Below, one piece after another: positions 19,268 through 27,245 of a stretch of 56,749 nucleotides of DNA (the stretch's first letter is position 1; each line of letters starts with the position of its first letter). Where the stretch lies: NCBI GenBank assembly GCA_017305595.1, contig JAFKKL010000008.1, positions 1 to 56,749 on the forward strand. Reading direction: 5' to 3'. The notes beneath the pieces were generated by a model that saw nothing but the letters and a program-made list of their open reading frames with translations, had not been told where the DNA came from and ran no database searches. Origin of the DNA: Hyphomicrobiales bacterium. GTDB lineage: Bacteria; Pseudomonadota; Alphaproteobacteria; Rhizobiales; Xanthobacteraceae. The position numbers and the translations under genes were made by a program.

Positions 19268-19406
19268 AAGTCCTCGATCGTCGCGTCACCGGAGAATCTC
19301 GGCGGGTGGGGCGATGGTTGGAGAAATAAGGTGCGCGCTATCGCGGCGGCGTGTCGTCAGTCGGCGCGTTCCGGCAATCGGTTCAAAGGCCCAAAAGGAT
19401 TGGGCG

Positions 19407-19913
19407 TCATTCCAGGTCGACGCGGAACGGGCGGCCTTCGATCGACATGTCGCCCGGTCCTATCTCGTCGAGCGCGCGCAACATGCGGCCGTTGCGGCCG
19501 AGTGCACGATCGGCCAGTGAGACGATCAGCCGGTTGGGGAATGCGGTGGGCGAGGCGCGGCGCATCTGCCGCGCGATCATCACCTCGTCGCGATGCGGAT
19601 TGAGCGCGCAGGCGGCGGCGAAGGCGCTGGCGGTCGAGCGGCTGATGCCGGCAAAGCAATGCACCACCAGCGGCGCCTGCCGATCCCAACCGCGCACGAA
19701 GGCGAGCACTCTCTCGATGTGATCTTCCGACGGCGTGACAAGGCCGTCGGCGGGCTCGTTGATATCATCCATCGAGATCATCAGGTGATTGGTTTCGCGC
19801 ACCGAGGCGGGGCGTTGCACACGTCTGATATCGCCCATCACCGTCAGGATGTGGCTGGCGCCGGTCGATTGCACGGTTGAAGGAAGCGCGGCGAGCGAGC
19901 ACACGTGGATCAT
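19407..19913 (-). CDS. Tyrosine/dual-specificity phosphatase-like protein
   Basis: This is a 168-residue cytosolic protein with the cysteine phosphatase signature HCFAGISRST (C-x5-R-S/T), in which Cys is the nucleophile and Arg binds phosphate. The likely general acid is in the preceding DDINEPADG segment. It resembles the tyrosine phosphatase group found in Rhizobiales. Start ATG 19913 has AAGGGA 8 nt upstream; an in-frame ATG at 19931 has none. Substrate unknown. It is followed by an unrelated gap and then DUF2339 downstream, so no operon partner is evident. Confidence 0.8.
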   Translation of the reverse strand: MIHVCSLAALPSTVQSTGASHILTVMGDIRRVQRPASVRETNHLMISMDDINEPADGLVTPSEDHIERVLAFVRGWDRQAPLVVHCFAGISRSTASAFAAACALNPHRDEVMIARQMRRASPTAFPNRLIVSLADRALGRNGRMLRALDEIGPGDMSIEGRPFRVDLE

Positions 19914-20085
19914 GATGTTGTCCCTTGTCATCCAGCGAAATTATAGCCGCCACCTCTGCCGAACGGAAGCTGTGCGGAGGGGACGAAACCGCGCAAGTCA
20001 TTCAAGCTTGGAATTGCTGTTGCGAGCGGTTCCGGACGTCGTGCGAACTGACGGTATTCCACTCGGGGATGCGTTGCGACGCCGG

Positions 20086-20685
20086 CTATTTCAGCGGAGC
20101 AATGGATGCATCCATCTGCTTGCACAGATCGCGATCGGCGCGTTCCAGCTTGAAGACACGGTCGCTTTTGCCGAACGCTGCCCACTTGGCGCGGCCGCGT
20201 CGCTCAATTGTCGACCATGTAGCGATGGAATCGGGGAGGTGCATCACCATGGTGCGGTCGTCGCGCATGTCGATGACGAAATCGCCGCCTTCCTCGGCTG
20301 ACATTCCATCGATGCTGGTATAGGCGTGACAATCGAGGCCGGGACCGCCTTTGAATGTGTCGAGCAGCGGCTTGCCCTGCACGTCGAGATTGGCACGCGC
20401 CGTCCAGCCGCATTCGCCGACGATGACGCTGGTGCGTGCCTTGCCCTCGAGCGTGATGCGCATCGTTGCGCCGTCGAATTTGCTGTCCTTGATCAGTGAG
20501 AGTAGCGCCTTTCGCGTATCCTGCTTGGGGTCGCGTGCAAGGTGCGCGGCATCATAGCTGCGCGCGAAGCACACGCCACCGCCAGCCGACGACAATAGAT
20601 CGCCGAGCGGGTTGGCCGATGCGGGCGAGAGGCAACTAAGCCCGGTGAGCAGGCTTGCAACGCATGCCGTCGTTCGGTTCATCAT
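20086..20685 (-). CDS. Secreted hypothetical protein
   Basis: This is a 199-residue protein beginning MMNRTTACVASLLTGLSCLS with a signal peptide ending near ASANP. The mature sequence has four or more Cys residues and a central segment SIDGMSAEEGGDFVIDMRDD, but no motif that I recognise. The frame is open to 20751; ATG 20685 is selected because it begins the signal peptide and is preceded by GGGAGAAC. Nothing in the neighbourhood indicates a function. Codon use looks native. Confidence 0.6.
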   Translation of the reverse strand: MMNRTTACVASLLTGLSCLSPASANPLGDLLSSAGGGVCFARSYDAAHLARDPKQDTRKALLSLIKDSKFDGATMRITLEGKARTSVIVGECGWTARANLDVQGKPLLDTFKGGPGLDCHAYTSIDGMSAEEGGDFVIDMRDDRTMVMHLPDSIATWSTIERRGRAKWAAFGKSDRVFKLERADRDLCKQMDASIAPLK

Positions 20686-20770
20686 GATGTTCTCCCGCCA
20701 GCATAAGTGCTTTCGAGAGCATGATTGGTTCAGATCGAATTGGACGTCCATTCCGACGAGCGAATAAATG

Positions 20771-21388
20771 CTAGACGCGCAATGCCGCGAACCGTGTCAG
20801 GAAACGTTTCGCGGCCTTTCCGGCGGACCACGGCGTCAGGTAATCCTGCTCCGTCGTGGCGGGGAGTGCCGGATCGCGGCCGAACAGCCGCTTGGACTCG
20901 CTCTCGGAAAAGCCCGCGAGCCGCGTCGCCTCGAGATAGGCGGCGCCGCGATCGGCGGCCTTGATTGCTTGCGTGAACTCTTCCGGCAGCACCGCTGGCA
21001 GGCCGAAACGGACGTGGATCGCGCCGAGCAGTCGTTTCTCCACAGTTTTGTAGGAGCCGCCGATCACCGCCTTGAACGGCGAGATCATGTCGCCGATGAC
21101 GTATTCCGGCGCGTCATGCAGCAATGCTGCGAGCCGTAATCGATGATCGGCGCGGGGCAGCGCGTGGCGCAATACGACTTCGACCAATAGCGTATGTTGC
21201 GCTACCGAAAAAATGTGCGCGCCCTCGGTCTGCCCGTTCCAGCGCGCGACGCGGGCGAGGCCATGAGCGATGTCGGCGACCTCGATATCGAGCGGCGAAG
21301 GATCGACAAGGTCGAGCCGCCGTCCCGACAGCATGCGCTGCCAGACGCGGGTGTCGGCTTTTGCGGCGCGTGCTTTGGATTGCGTCAT
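20771..21388 (-). CDS. HD-domain phosphohydrolase (YfbR-like)
   Basis: This is a 205-residue HD-fold metal hydrolase. The metal site is spread over FSVAQHTLL (first His), LLHDAPEYVIGDM (HD pair) and a later Asp in IKAADRGA. It resembles YfbR-type 5'-deoxynucleotidases, which remove phosphate from dNMPs; that activity is inferred. The frame is open much further upstream, antisense-like, but the real start is ATG 21388, which overlaps the TGA of tag by ATGA. It is the last gene of the ygfZ-tag-HD operon. The C-terminal FLTRFAALRV is unremarkable. Confidence 0.82.
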   Translation of the reverse strand: MTQSKARAAKADTRVWQRMLSGRRLDLVDPSPLDIEVADIAHGLARVARWNGQTEGAHIFSVAQHTLLVEVVLRHALPRADHRLRLAALLHDAPEYVIGDMISPFKAVIGGSYKTVEKRLLGAIHVRFGLPAVLPEEFTQAIKAADRGAAYLEATRLAGFSESESKRLFGRDPALPATTEQDYLTPWSAGKAAKRFLTRFAALRV

Positions 21389-22008
21389 GTAGCGGGAAGG
21401 CGGCGCGCGCGCTGCTTGCCGCTGCAAACCGCATGGCAATGGCACGTCACCAGATGGTCGTTCACCATGCCGGTCGCCTGCATGAAGGCATAGACGATGG
21501 TGGGGCCGACGAACTTGAAGCCGCGCGATGACAGGTCTTTCGAAATGGTCACCGAGAGCGGCGTCGAGGCCGGCACGGTGGCGGTGGTCTTGAAGGTATT
21601 CACCTTGGGCTTGCCGTCGACGTAGTCCCACAGCAGTTTCGAGAAGCCGGGACCTTTCTCCATGATCTCGAGATAGGCTTGCGCGCTCTTGACGGTGCCT
21701 TCGATCTTGGCGCGGTTGCGCACGATGCCGGCGTCCTGCATCAGCGCATGCATTTTCTTCTCGGTGTAGCGTGCAATTTTCGCCGGTTCGAAATCGTCGA
21801 AGGCGCGGCGGAAGTTGTCGCGCTTGCGCAGGATCGTGATCCACGACAGCCCGGCCTGAAAGCCGTCGAGGATCAGCTTTTCATACAGCGCGCGGTCATC
21901 GTATTCCGGCACGCCCCATTCGGTGTCGTGATAGGCGACGTAAAGCGGGTCCTCGCCCGGCCACGGGCAACGGATCAGGCCGTCGGCGTGCTGCACAGCG
22001 CGGCTCAT
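21385..22008 (-). CDS. tag: DNA-3-methyladenine glycosylase I
   Basis: Tag excises 3-methyladenine from alkylated DNA in base-excision repair. The 207-residue protein shows RCPWPGEDPLYVAYHDTEWG at the start, LILDGFQAGLSWITILRKR, VNDHLVTCHCH near the end, and the family's Zn-binding Cys/His residues spread between both ends (Cys in RCPW, His in YHDTEW, and the terminal CHCH). Length is as expected (about 190-210). Both ends overlap neighbours by ATGA, so it is translationally coupled between ygfZ and the HD gene. The short basic tail KQRARRLPAT is unremarkable. Confidence 0.92.
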   Translation of the reverse strand: MSRAVQHADGLIRCPWPGEDPLYVAYHDTEWGVPEYDDRALYEKLILDGFQAGLSWITILRKRDNFRRAFDDFEPAKIARYTEKKMHALMQDAGIVRNRAKIEGTVKSAQAYLEIMEKGPGFSKLLWDYVDGKPKVNTFKTTATVPASTPLSVTISKDLSSRGFKFVGPTIVYAFMQATGMVNDHLVTCHCHAVCSGKQRARRLPAT

Positions 22009-22886
22009 GCGACGGTCTTCTTTTGCAGGCCGCGCACGGCGTCCGGATCGGTGAGATGGATGGCGACATTGCCGGCCATCAGCGGCGTGCCGGCGTCGAG
22101 CGCGTCGGACACCTTGTCGATCCGCACCGTTGCGAGCCCGCTGTTATGCGCGGACGATCCCATGGTGCCGACCTGCTTATCGTTTGCGAGAATTGGCACA
22201 CTCGCATCAGGTGCGCCGCCGTCGAACGTCACGCGGACGGTACGGGTGCGGGCTGTGCCGCGATGCTGCATCCGCGACACCACTTCCTGCCCAACATAGC
22301 ATCCCTTGTCGAAATCAACGCCATGCAGATGGTCCATGTTGGTCTCGTGCGGAAATGCGTCGCCGTAATTGAAATCGACGCCGCCGCGCGGCACGCCGCA
22401 GGCGATGCGGTGTGCTTCATATGCCGCCTCGTCGGTCATCTTTGCGCCGACAAGCGTGGCCGTCTTAGCCGCTAGCTCAGGCGGAATCAGGATGCGCCAG
22501 CCCAGGTCTTCCGCGCGTGGATCGGCAAAACACAGGTCTGGTTTGACCGCCGGCTCGCCGCCCCACACCGCGAGGATGCCGAATGCGTCCGACAGGTTTT
22601 CCACACTCACCTTGGCGCGCAGTTTGTAGAAGCCGAGCTTGGTGGCGAGCGGTTGCGCCAGCGCACGAGGACAATCGATCAGCAGACCGCCGCCGTGGCC
22701 CACGGGCACCTCGGTGATGAGGAAGTCGGCGACGATCTTGCCTTGCGGCGTCAGCAACGCGCCGAAGCGTCCCGCGCCCGGCTCAAGCTTGGTGGTGTCG
22801 GTGGTGATCAGCCCGTTGAGGAATGTTTTCGCATCCTCGCCGCTGAGCTTGATCACACCCCGGTTGGAAAGAAGCGCTGCGTCCAT
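22005..22886 (-). CDS. ygfZ: Folate-binding protein YgfZ (iron-sulfur repair/assembly factor)
   Basis: YgfZ/IBA57 is a tetrahydrofolate-binding protein of the GcvT fold, required for maturation or repair of certain 4Fe-4S enzymes. The 293-residue protein carries the diagnostic KGCYVGQEVVSRMQHRG (about residues 205-221) with the invariant Cys. The N-terminus has LSNRGVIKLSGEDAKTFLNG, as in the family. The frame is open to 23222, but ATG 22886 gives the family N-terminus; the ribosome binding site is weak. The stop overlaps tag by ATGA. A shared operon with tag and an HD hydrolase suggests co-regulated housekeeping, not a single pathway. Confidence 0.9.
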   Translation of the reverse strand: MDAALLSNRGVIKLSGEDAKTFLNGLITTDTTKLEPGAGRFGALLTPQGKIVADFLITEVPVGHGGGLLIDCPRALAQPLATKLGFYKLRAKVSVENLSDAFGILAVWGGEPAVKPDLCFADPRAEDLGWRILIPPELAAKTATLVGAKMTDEAAYEAHRIACGVPRGGVDFNYGDAFPHETNMDHLHGVDFDKGCYVGQEVVSRMQHRGTARTRTVRVTFDGGAPDASVPILANDKQVGTMGSSAHNSGLATVRIDKVSDALDAGTPLMAGNVAIHLTDPDAVRGLQKKTVA

Positions 22887-23044
22887 CGTCGAAGTCTCGG
22901 GAGAATCAGATGTCCGGCCGCGCCGGAACTCATCCCGAACGTAAGCCGCGTGCCGGCAAACGACAAGGCCGCGACGGCGCATGCCAATGCCTTGTCGCCA
23001 GCGAATGTGGAGGCTGACGCGCGCCGGTTGGAAAGGGAAGCGGC

Positions 23045-23311
23045 TTACTGCTTCGGCAGAATCAACGAGAATTCGCCGTTGCGGACCCGGTTCGGCAGTC
23101 CTTCGACGAATTTCGCCACGGCATCCTCGCCGTAAGTGGACACCAACTCGGCAAAGGCCGTGAACAGGCTTGCCTGCGCCAGGCAATCGCCGTCGATGCC
23201 CTCGTGCCGGGCTTCCGCCCAAGCTTCGTTGAGGTAACTCAGCGCCGCCCGTTTTTGCTCATGATCGGGCATCGGATCGTTGGCGACGGTGTAGGACAAG
23301 GACTGGCTCAT
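23045..23311 (-). CDS. Small conserved hypothetical protein
   Basis: This 88-residue soluble protein begins MSQSLSYTVANDPMPDHEQK and ends NRVRNGEFSLILPKQ. It is mainly helical, with an acidic middle (EARHEGIDGDCLAQASLFTAF is split across the helix), and has no membrane segment. It lies 158 bp upstream of ygfZ on the same strand, which could put it in the operon, though the gap allows its own terminator. I recall similar sequences in Bradyrhizobium relatives but no function. Confidence 0.6.
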   Translation of the reverse strand: MSQSLSYTVANDPMPDHEQKRAALSYLNEAWAEARHEGIDGDCLAQASLFTAFAELVSTYGEDAVAKFVEGLPNRVRNGEFSLILPKQ

Positions 23312-23522
23312 GAAATTCCCGACGGCGTGGGCGATCCGTTGGACCGCCGCGAATATGCATAAGGTGTAACACGCCCCCGTGCGTCGGCTAGGTCACTTCT
23401 TTAGGAAAGGTTAACGGAGAGATTCAAGATTGCACGGAAGTTCCCGGCTGCGTCCCGAGGCCACGACCATTGTCGTTTGTGGAACTTTCCAAGGTCGGGT
23501 CTTCAGGCTCGATCCGGCCGGA

Positions 23523-23915
23523 TCAATTGGCGTAGCGGGCCGTGAGGTCGCGGGAGATTTTCGCCCCTTCCTCGATGGCGCGCTTGATGGCGACATTGGC
23601 CGCCGGCGTGCAACTCCGGTAGGTCTGCTGGAAGCCGTTATAACCGCGGTTGAAACTCGCGATCAGCCGGGTGCGGCGCTCGCCGGAGGGCGTTTCGGCG
23701 TTAATCAGCGCCTGCATCTCGTTGCGCCATTTCGCGCCTTCGTTGGCGCCGCAGATGCCGCGCAGATAGTGCAGCGTGCCGAGGATTTCCGCGAGCCGTT
23801 GCAGGTCGCCGTCGAACGGCGCGGCAGCATCCTGCGCCCGCGCGCGGCCCAGATCGAGGCCGGTGCCGCACGTCGCAAGAACAAGGATTGCCGCTAAAAG
23901 TTGTTTCCGCATCAT
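23523..23915 (-). CDS. TIGR02301-type exported protein
   Basis: This is a 130-residue protein with a signal peptide (MMRKQLLAAILVLATCGTG, then a run ending ARAQDAA). It has the TIGR02301 pattern: LAEILGTLHYLRGICG, then a Trp-Arg stretch (KWRNEMQALINAE), and RLIASFNRGYNGFQQTYRSC. Two conserved Cys (GIC, RSC) probably form a disulfide in the periplasm. The family is restricted to Rhizobiales-like bacteria and has no assigned role. It is in the same direction as the Nudix gene upstream, with a 70-bp gap. Confidence 0.78.
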   Translation of the reverse strand: MMRKQLLAAILVLATCGTGLDLGRARAQDAAAPFDGDLQRLAEILGTLHYLRGICGANEGAKWRNEMQALINAETPSGERRTRLIASFNRGYNGFQQTYRSCTPAANVAIKRAIEEGAKISRDLTARYAN

Positions 23916-23985
23916 CGGGTCCGGATTTCGGCTGATATGCCCCGTCGGGCAGGCGGGCGCAAGCCGACGCTTTCGAATCGCGGTG

Positions 23986-24414
23986 TCAGGGGGCGATCAG
24001 TCGCCTAGCGGCATCGACGATATCCGCCAACCCCTGAGTCGTCCGCAACTCGCCCAGTTCGTCCGGTGTGATCCAGCGAAAATCGTCGAGTTCCTCGTTC
24101 AGCGTCACCTTACCGGCGCGCCAATGGGCGGCGAAGGATATCACGAGGTAGTGCCCGGCGCGGCCGGCGGTGGGGTCCGGCAGCACCTCGCGCCAGCCGG
24201 CGAAGCCGACGATGTCGATGGCGAGCGCGGTTTCCTCGCGCACCTCGCGCGCGACCGCCTGATGCAGCGTCTCACCATGCTCGACGCGGCCGCCGGGAAC
24301 CGAATAGAGCCCGCGTCCGGGCGCGTTGGCGCGGCGCACCACGAGGAATTGACCGTTGCGGAAGATCACCGCACTGGCGGCGAGTTGCGGGCGGCCGGAA
24401 GCGGATTCGGTCAC
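23986..24414 (-). CDS. Nudix hydrolase
   Basis: This 142-residue Nudix-fold pyrophosphohydrolase acts on a nucleoside diphosphate linked to some moiety X. The Nudix box runs from GRVEHGETLHQAVAREV to REETAL, with the metal-binding REVREE helix. It is preceded by LVVRRANAPGRGLYSVPGG, resembling ADP-ribose or MutT-like members. The start is GTG 24414, embedded in GTGA so that it overlaps the TGA of the upstream gene. The substrate cannot be read from sequence. Coupling to the upstream conserved gene suggests they share regulation. Confidence 0.88.
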   Translation of the reverse strand: MTESASGRPQLAASAVIFRNGQFLVVRRANAPGRGLYSVPGGRVEHGETLHQAVAREVREETALAIDIVGFAGWREVLPDPTAGRAGHYLVISFAAHWRAGKVTLNEELDDFRWITPDELGELRTTQGLADIVDAARRLIAP

Positions 24415-24941
24415 TTGAGGTCTTGCGTCATGATGGAATCGATATCGGCTTCGGCTTCGCTGCGCGAGCCGTGGATGATGCCGCCGGCCAGCGTCGCCAG
24501 CGGGCGCACCCAGCCGGTGGCCTGCTCGGCTAACTTGATCCGGGTGCGATCCTGCTGGGCCTCGCGCATCGCGGTGCCGACCGCCGTGAGGATCGAGGTC
24601 ATCGCGCCGGTGATGTTGTCGAACTCGGCGCGGACGGTGGCGTCGGATTGCTCATAGGCCAGGATGGCGAGATCGCGCGCCTTGAAGTTGGAGGCGGCGA
24701 AGTGCTCGCGATAGCTCAGCGGTTGCCAGATCAGGAAATCCTCCGCGCACTCCGGCATGTCCGGAATCATGTCCAGCAGCATGATGGCTTCGTTGAAATG
24801 ATTGAGGTAGTCGGTGGCGAGGCCGGTGCGTGGATTGATATTGGCGGCGGTGAGTTCAGCCGCCGTGGGCCGCTCGGCTTGCTGCGTTTTCTGTGGACGA
24901 GCGTGTTGGGCGGAAGAGGTCATCGACGTCACTTTTAGCAT
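24411..24941 (-). CDS. Conserved hypothetical protein coupled to the Nudix gene
   Basis: This is a 176-residue soluble protein. Its first 30 residues are polar and probably disordered; the rest is predicted helical, with LNHFNEAIMLLDMIPDMPEC and FLIWQPLSYREHFAASNFKA as distinctive stretches. The C-terminus is acidic (SEAEADIDSIMTQ). The start is ATG 24941 or ATG 24923; neither has a strong ribosome binding site. The stop overlaps the Nudix GTG start. Similar proteins occur in Bradyrhizobium-like genomes as I recall, with no function. It is divergent from the SRAP gene, 43 bp apart, so a compact shared promoter region is implied. Confidence 0.6.
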   Translation of the reverse strand: MLKVTSMTSSAQHARPQKTQQAERPTAAELTAANINPRTGLATDYLNHFNEAIMLLDMIPDMPECAEDFLIWQPLSYREHFAASNFKARDLAILAYEQSDATVRAEFDNITGAMTSILTAVGTAMREAQQDRTRIKLAEQATGWVRPLATLAGGIIHGSRSEAEADIDSIMTQDLK

Positions 24942-24984
24942 GCCGGGTTAAAAGGTGCTGAAGATATTCAGTTGAGACTCGAGA

Positions 24985-25746
24985 ATGTGCGGCCGTTTCG
25001 TCATCACTTCGTCGCCGGCGGCGATCCGCGCGGCATTCGACTACGGCGAGCAGCCGAATTTTCCGGCCCAGCATAACATCGCGCCGACCCAGCCGGTGAG
25101 CGTGGTGCTGGTGGAGCAGGGCGCGCGCCATTTCCGCTTGATGCGCTGGGGTTTCATTCCGAGTTGGGTCAAGGATCCGCGCACCTTCACGCTGGTGATC
25201 AACGCGCGCGCAGAGACGGTGCGCGAGAAGCCGGCGTTTCGCAACGCCATCCGGCGACGGCGCTGTCTGATCCCTGCAGACGGCTATTACGAATGGCATA
25301 CGGTCGGTAACCAGAAGTATCCGTATTTTATCTATCCTCGCGCAGGCAGCCCAATTGGTTTTGCCGGCATCGCGGAAGCCTGGAGCGGGCCGAACGGCGA
25401 GGAGGTCGATACCGTGGCGATCGTCACCGCCGCCGCCAAGGGTGAGCTTGCGATGCTGCATCATCGCGTGCCGGTGACGATTCAACCGGAAGACTTCGCG
25501 CGCTGGCTCGACTGTGCTTCGGTGAATGCCAACGAAGCCGCGACACTTATGATTGCGCCCGCGGAAGGTCAATTTTCCTGGCATCGTGTCTCACGCGACG
25601 TCAATCGCGTTGGCAACGACGATGCGCGATTGACCCTGCCGCTATCGGAACAACAGATCGCGGACGAAGCGCCTGCACCGAAAGCAAAGCCCGCTCCGCG
25701 CAAGCAGATATTACCCGACGACGACAGGCAGGGATCGCTGTTTTAA
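24985..25746 (+). CDS. SRAP-domain protein (HMCES/YedK family)
   Basis: SRAP proteins form a thiazolidine crosslink between their Cys2 and abasic sites in single-stranded DNA, shielding them from cleavage. The 253-residue protein starts MCGRF, giving the catalytic Cys2 after Met removal. The other active-site residues are present: Asn73 (in NARAET), Glu103 (in GYYEW) and His160 (in MLHHRVP). The last 35 residues (PAPKAKPAPRKQILPDDDRQ) are a disordered basic-then-acidic tail. Length is within the usual 210-260 range. It stands near the Nudix gene, but divergently transcribed. Confidence 0.93.
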   Translation: MCGRFVITSSPAAIRAAFDYGEQPNFPAQHNIAPTQPVSVVLVEQGARHFRLMRWGFIPSWVKDPRTFTLVINARAETVREKPAFRNAIRRRRCLIPADGYYEWHTVGNQKYPYFIYPRAGSPIGFAGIAEAWSGPNGEEVDTVAIVTAAAKGELAMLHHRVPVTIQPEDFARWLDCASVNANEAATLMIAPAEGQFSWHRVSRDVNRVGNDDARLTLPLSEQQIADEAPAPKAKPAPRKQILPDDDRQGSLF

Positions 25747-25788
25747 GCCCTCGGCCTTGGCAGCTTGCTTGACGGAATCGAACCCGTC

Positions 25789-27228
25789 ATGACAATGACG
25801 GTGATGCCGCGCGCAACCCTGATCGAACCCGTCGTCATGTTGGCGACGATCCTGCAATGGATCGTATTGGCGACGCTTACGGGAGTTATTGTCGGCAGCG
25901 GCACCAGTCTTTTCCTGCATGGCCTGTTTTTCCTGTCGGATCAAACCGCGTCCATCTCGCTATCGTGGCAGATGGCGCTGCTGCCGCTTGGCGGATTGCT
26001 CAACGGCCTGCTGCTTTACTACGGCTACAAGATCAACCGCACCGGGCTCGGCGATTCCGTGATCGCGGCGGTGCATCGGCAATCCGGCAAGATGCCGCTC
26101 GCGACCATCGCCATCAAGCCGGTGGCGGCGATTATCACGCTGGCATCGGGCGGTTCGGCCGGCAAGGAGGGGCCGTGCTCACATATCGGCGGCTCGCTGG
26201 CGTCGGGGCTGGGACGTCTGCTTGGTCTGAACGTCGAGTTGCAGAAGCGGATCGTGGCGTGCGGCGTCAGCGCGGGTTTCGCCAGCGTGTTCGGCACGCC
26301 GATCGCCGGCGCGATCTATGGCGTCGAGGTTCTTGCGATCGGCCGCATCCGTCATGACTTCCTGTTTCCTGCGATCGTCGCGGGCGTCGCCTCGTTCGAA
26401 GTCAGCAAGTACTGGAATATCCCTTATCAATACTACACCATGCAATTGCTGCCGCACTTCGACGGCGTACTCTTCTTCAAGACGATCATCATCGGGATTG
26501 TCTGCGGCATCGTTGCCGGCATATTCGTTGAAATGGTGATGCTCGCACGACGCCTGTTCACACGTCTGCGTGCACGTTACGATTTGTGGCCGCCGCTGAT
26601 GCCGCTGCTCGGCGGGATGTTGCTGTCAGCACTCATCATCGTCATCCCCCGCGACTATCTCGGCCTCAGTCTGCCGCTGATGGATCGCGCATTGAGCGGA
26701 GAAGCGATGCCGTATCTCGGCTTTTTCTGGAAGACGCTGCTGGTCGCCATCACCCTAGGGTCTGGGTTCTATGGCGGCATCGTCACGCCGCAGTTCGTGA
26801 TCGGCGCGATCACCGGCAACGCTTTCGCGCATCTGCTCGGGATCAGCCCGACCTTGGGGGCGGCCGTGGGACTCGTTGCGGTGGTGGCATCGGCATCGAA
26901 CACGCCGATCGCGGCTATCCTGATGGGTGTCGAATTATTCGGCGGTGTGACCGGCACGATCTACGTCGCGGGCGCGGCGATGGCAGCCTATGTCATGATC
27001 GGACACCGCAGCGTCTATCCCGATCAACTGGTCGCCTATCCCAAGTCGACATGGATGCACGGCGGCTTCGATCTTCCGCTCGGACAGGAGAAGCTTCGTC
27101 TGTCATTCGGGTTGCTGAAATGGATCAGCCGGATGCAGACGAGGCGCGATCACCTGCTGCGACGTAACGCCGGATCGCGACGACACGCGCAGCGCGCGGA
27201 CAATGACAATCGCGAAAGCGGAGCATGA
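25789..27228 (+). CDS. CLC-family anion channel/antiporter
   Basis: This is a 479-residue inner-membrane protein with about 12-14 hydrophobic segments. The CLC helix-F motif GKEGP, with the gating Glu, is clear in GSAGKEGPCSHIGG, and CGVSAGFASVFGTPIAGAIYG is typical of the family. The usual helix-D GSGIP is replaced by GLGDS, and the helix-N GxFxP by GGIVTP, so ion selectivity may differ from E. coli ClcA. The frame opens with TTG at 25765; ATG 25789 (or 25795 or 25804) is more likely. The C-terminal tail is basic and cytosolic, without CBS domains. It is convergent with the FAD-oxidase gene, 17 bp between stops. Confidence 0.85.
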   Translation: MTMTVMPRATLIEPVVMLATILQWIVLATLTGVIVGSGTSLFLHGLFFLSDQTASISLSWQMALLPLGGLLNGLLLYYGYKINRTGLGDSVIAAVHRQSGKMPLATIAIKPVAAIITLASGGSAGKEGPCSHIGGSLASGLGRLLGLNVELQKRIVACGVSAGFASVFGTPIAGAIYGVEVLAIGRIRHDFLFPAIVAGVASFEVSKYWNIPYQYYTMQLLPHFDGVLFFKTIIIGIVCGIVAGIFVEMVMLARRLFTRLRARYDLWPPLMPLLGGMLLSALIIVIPRDYLGLSLPLMDRALSGEAMPYLGFFWKTLLVAITLGSGFYGGIVTPQFVIGAITGNAFAHLLGISPTLGAAVGLVAVVASASNTPIAAILMGVELFGGVTGTIYVAGAAMAAYVMIGHRSVYPDQLVAYPKSTWMHGGFDLPLGQEKLRLSFGLLKWISRMQTRRDHLLRRNAGSRRHAQRADNDNRESGA

Positions 27229-27245
27229 GTGTCGCAAGGCGCCGG

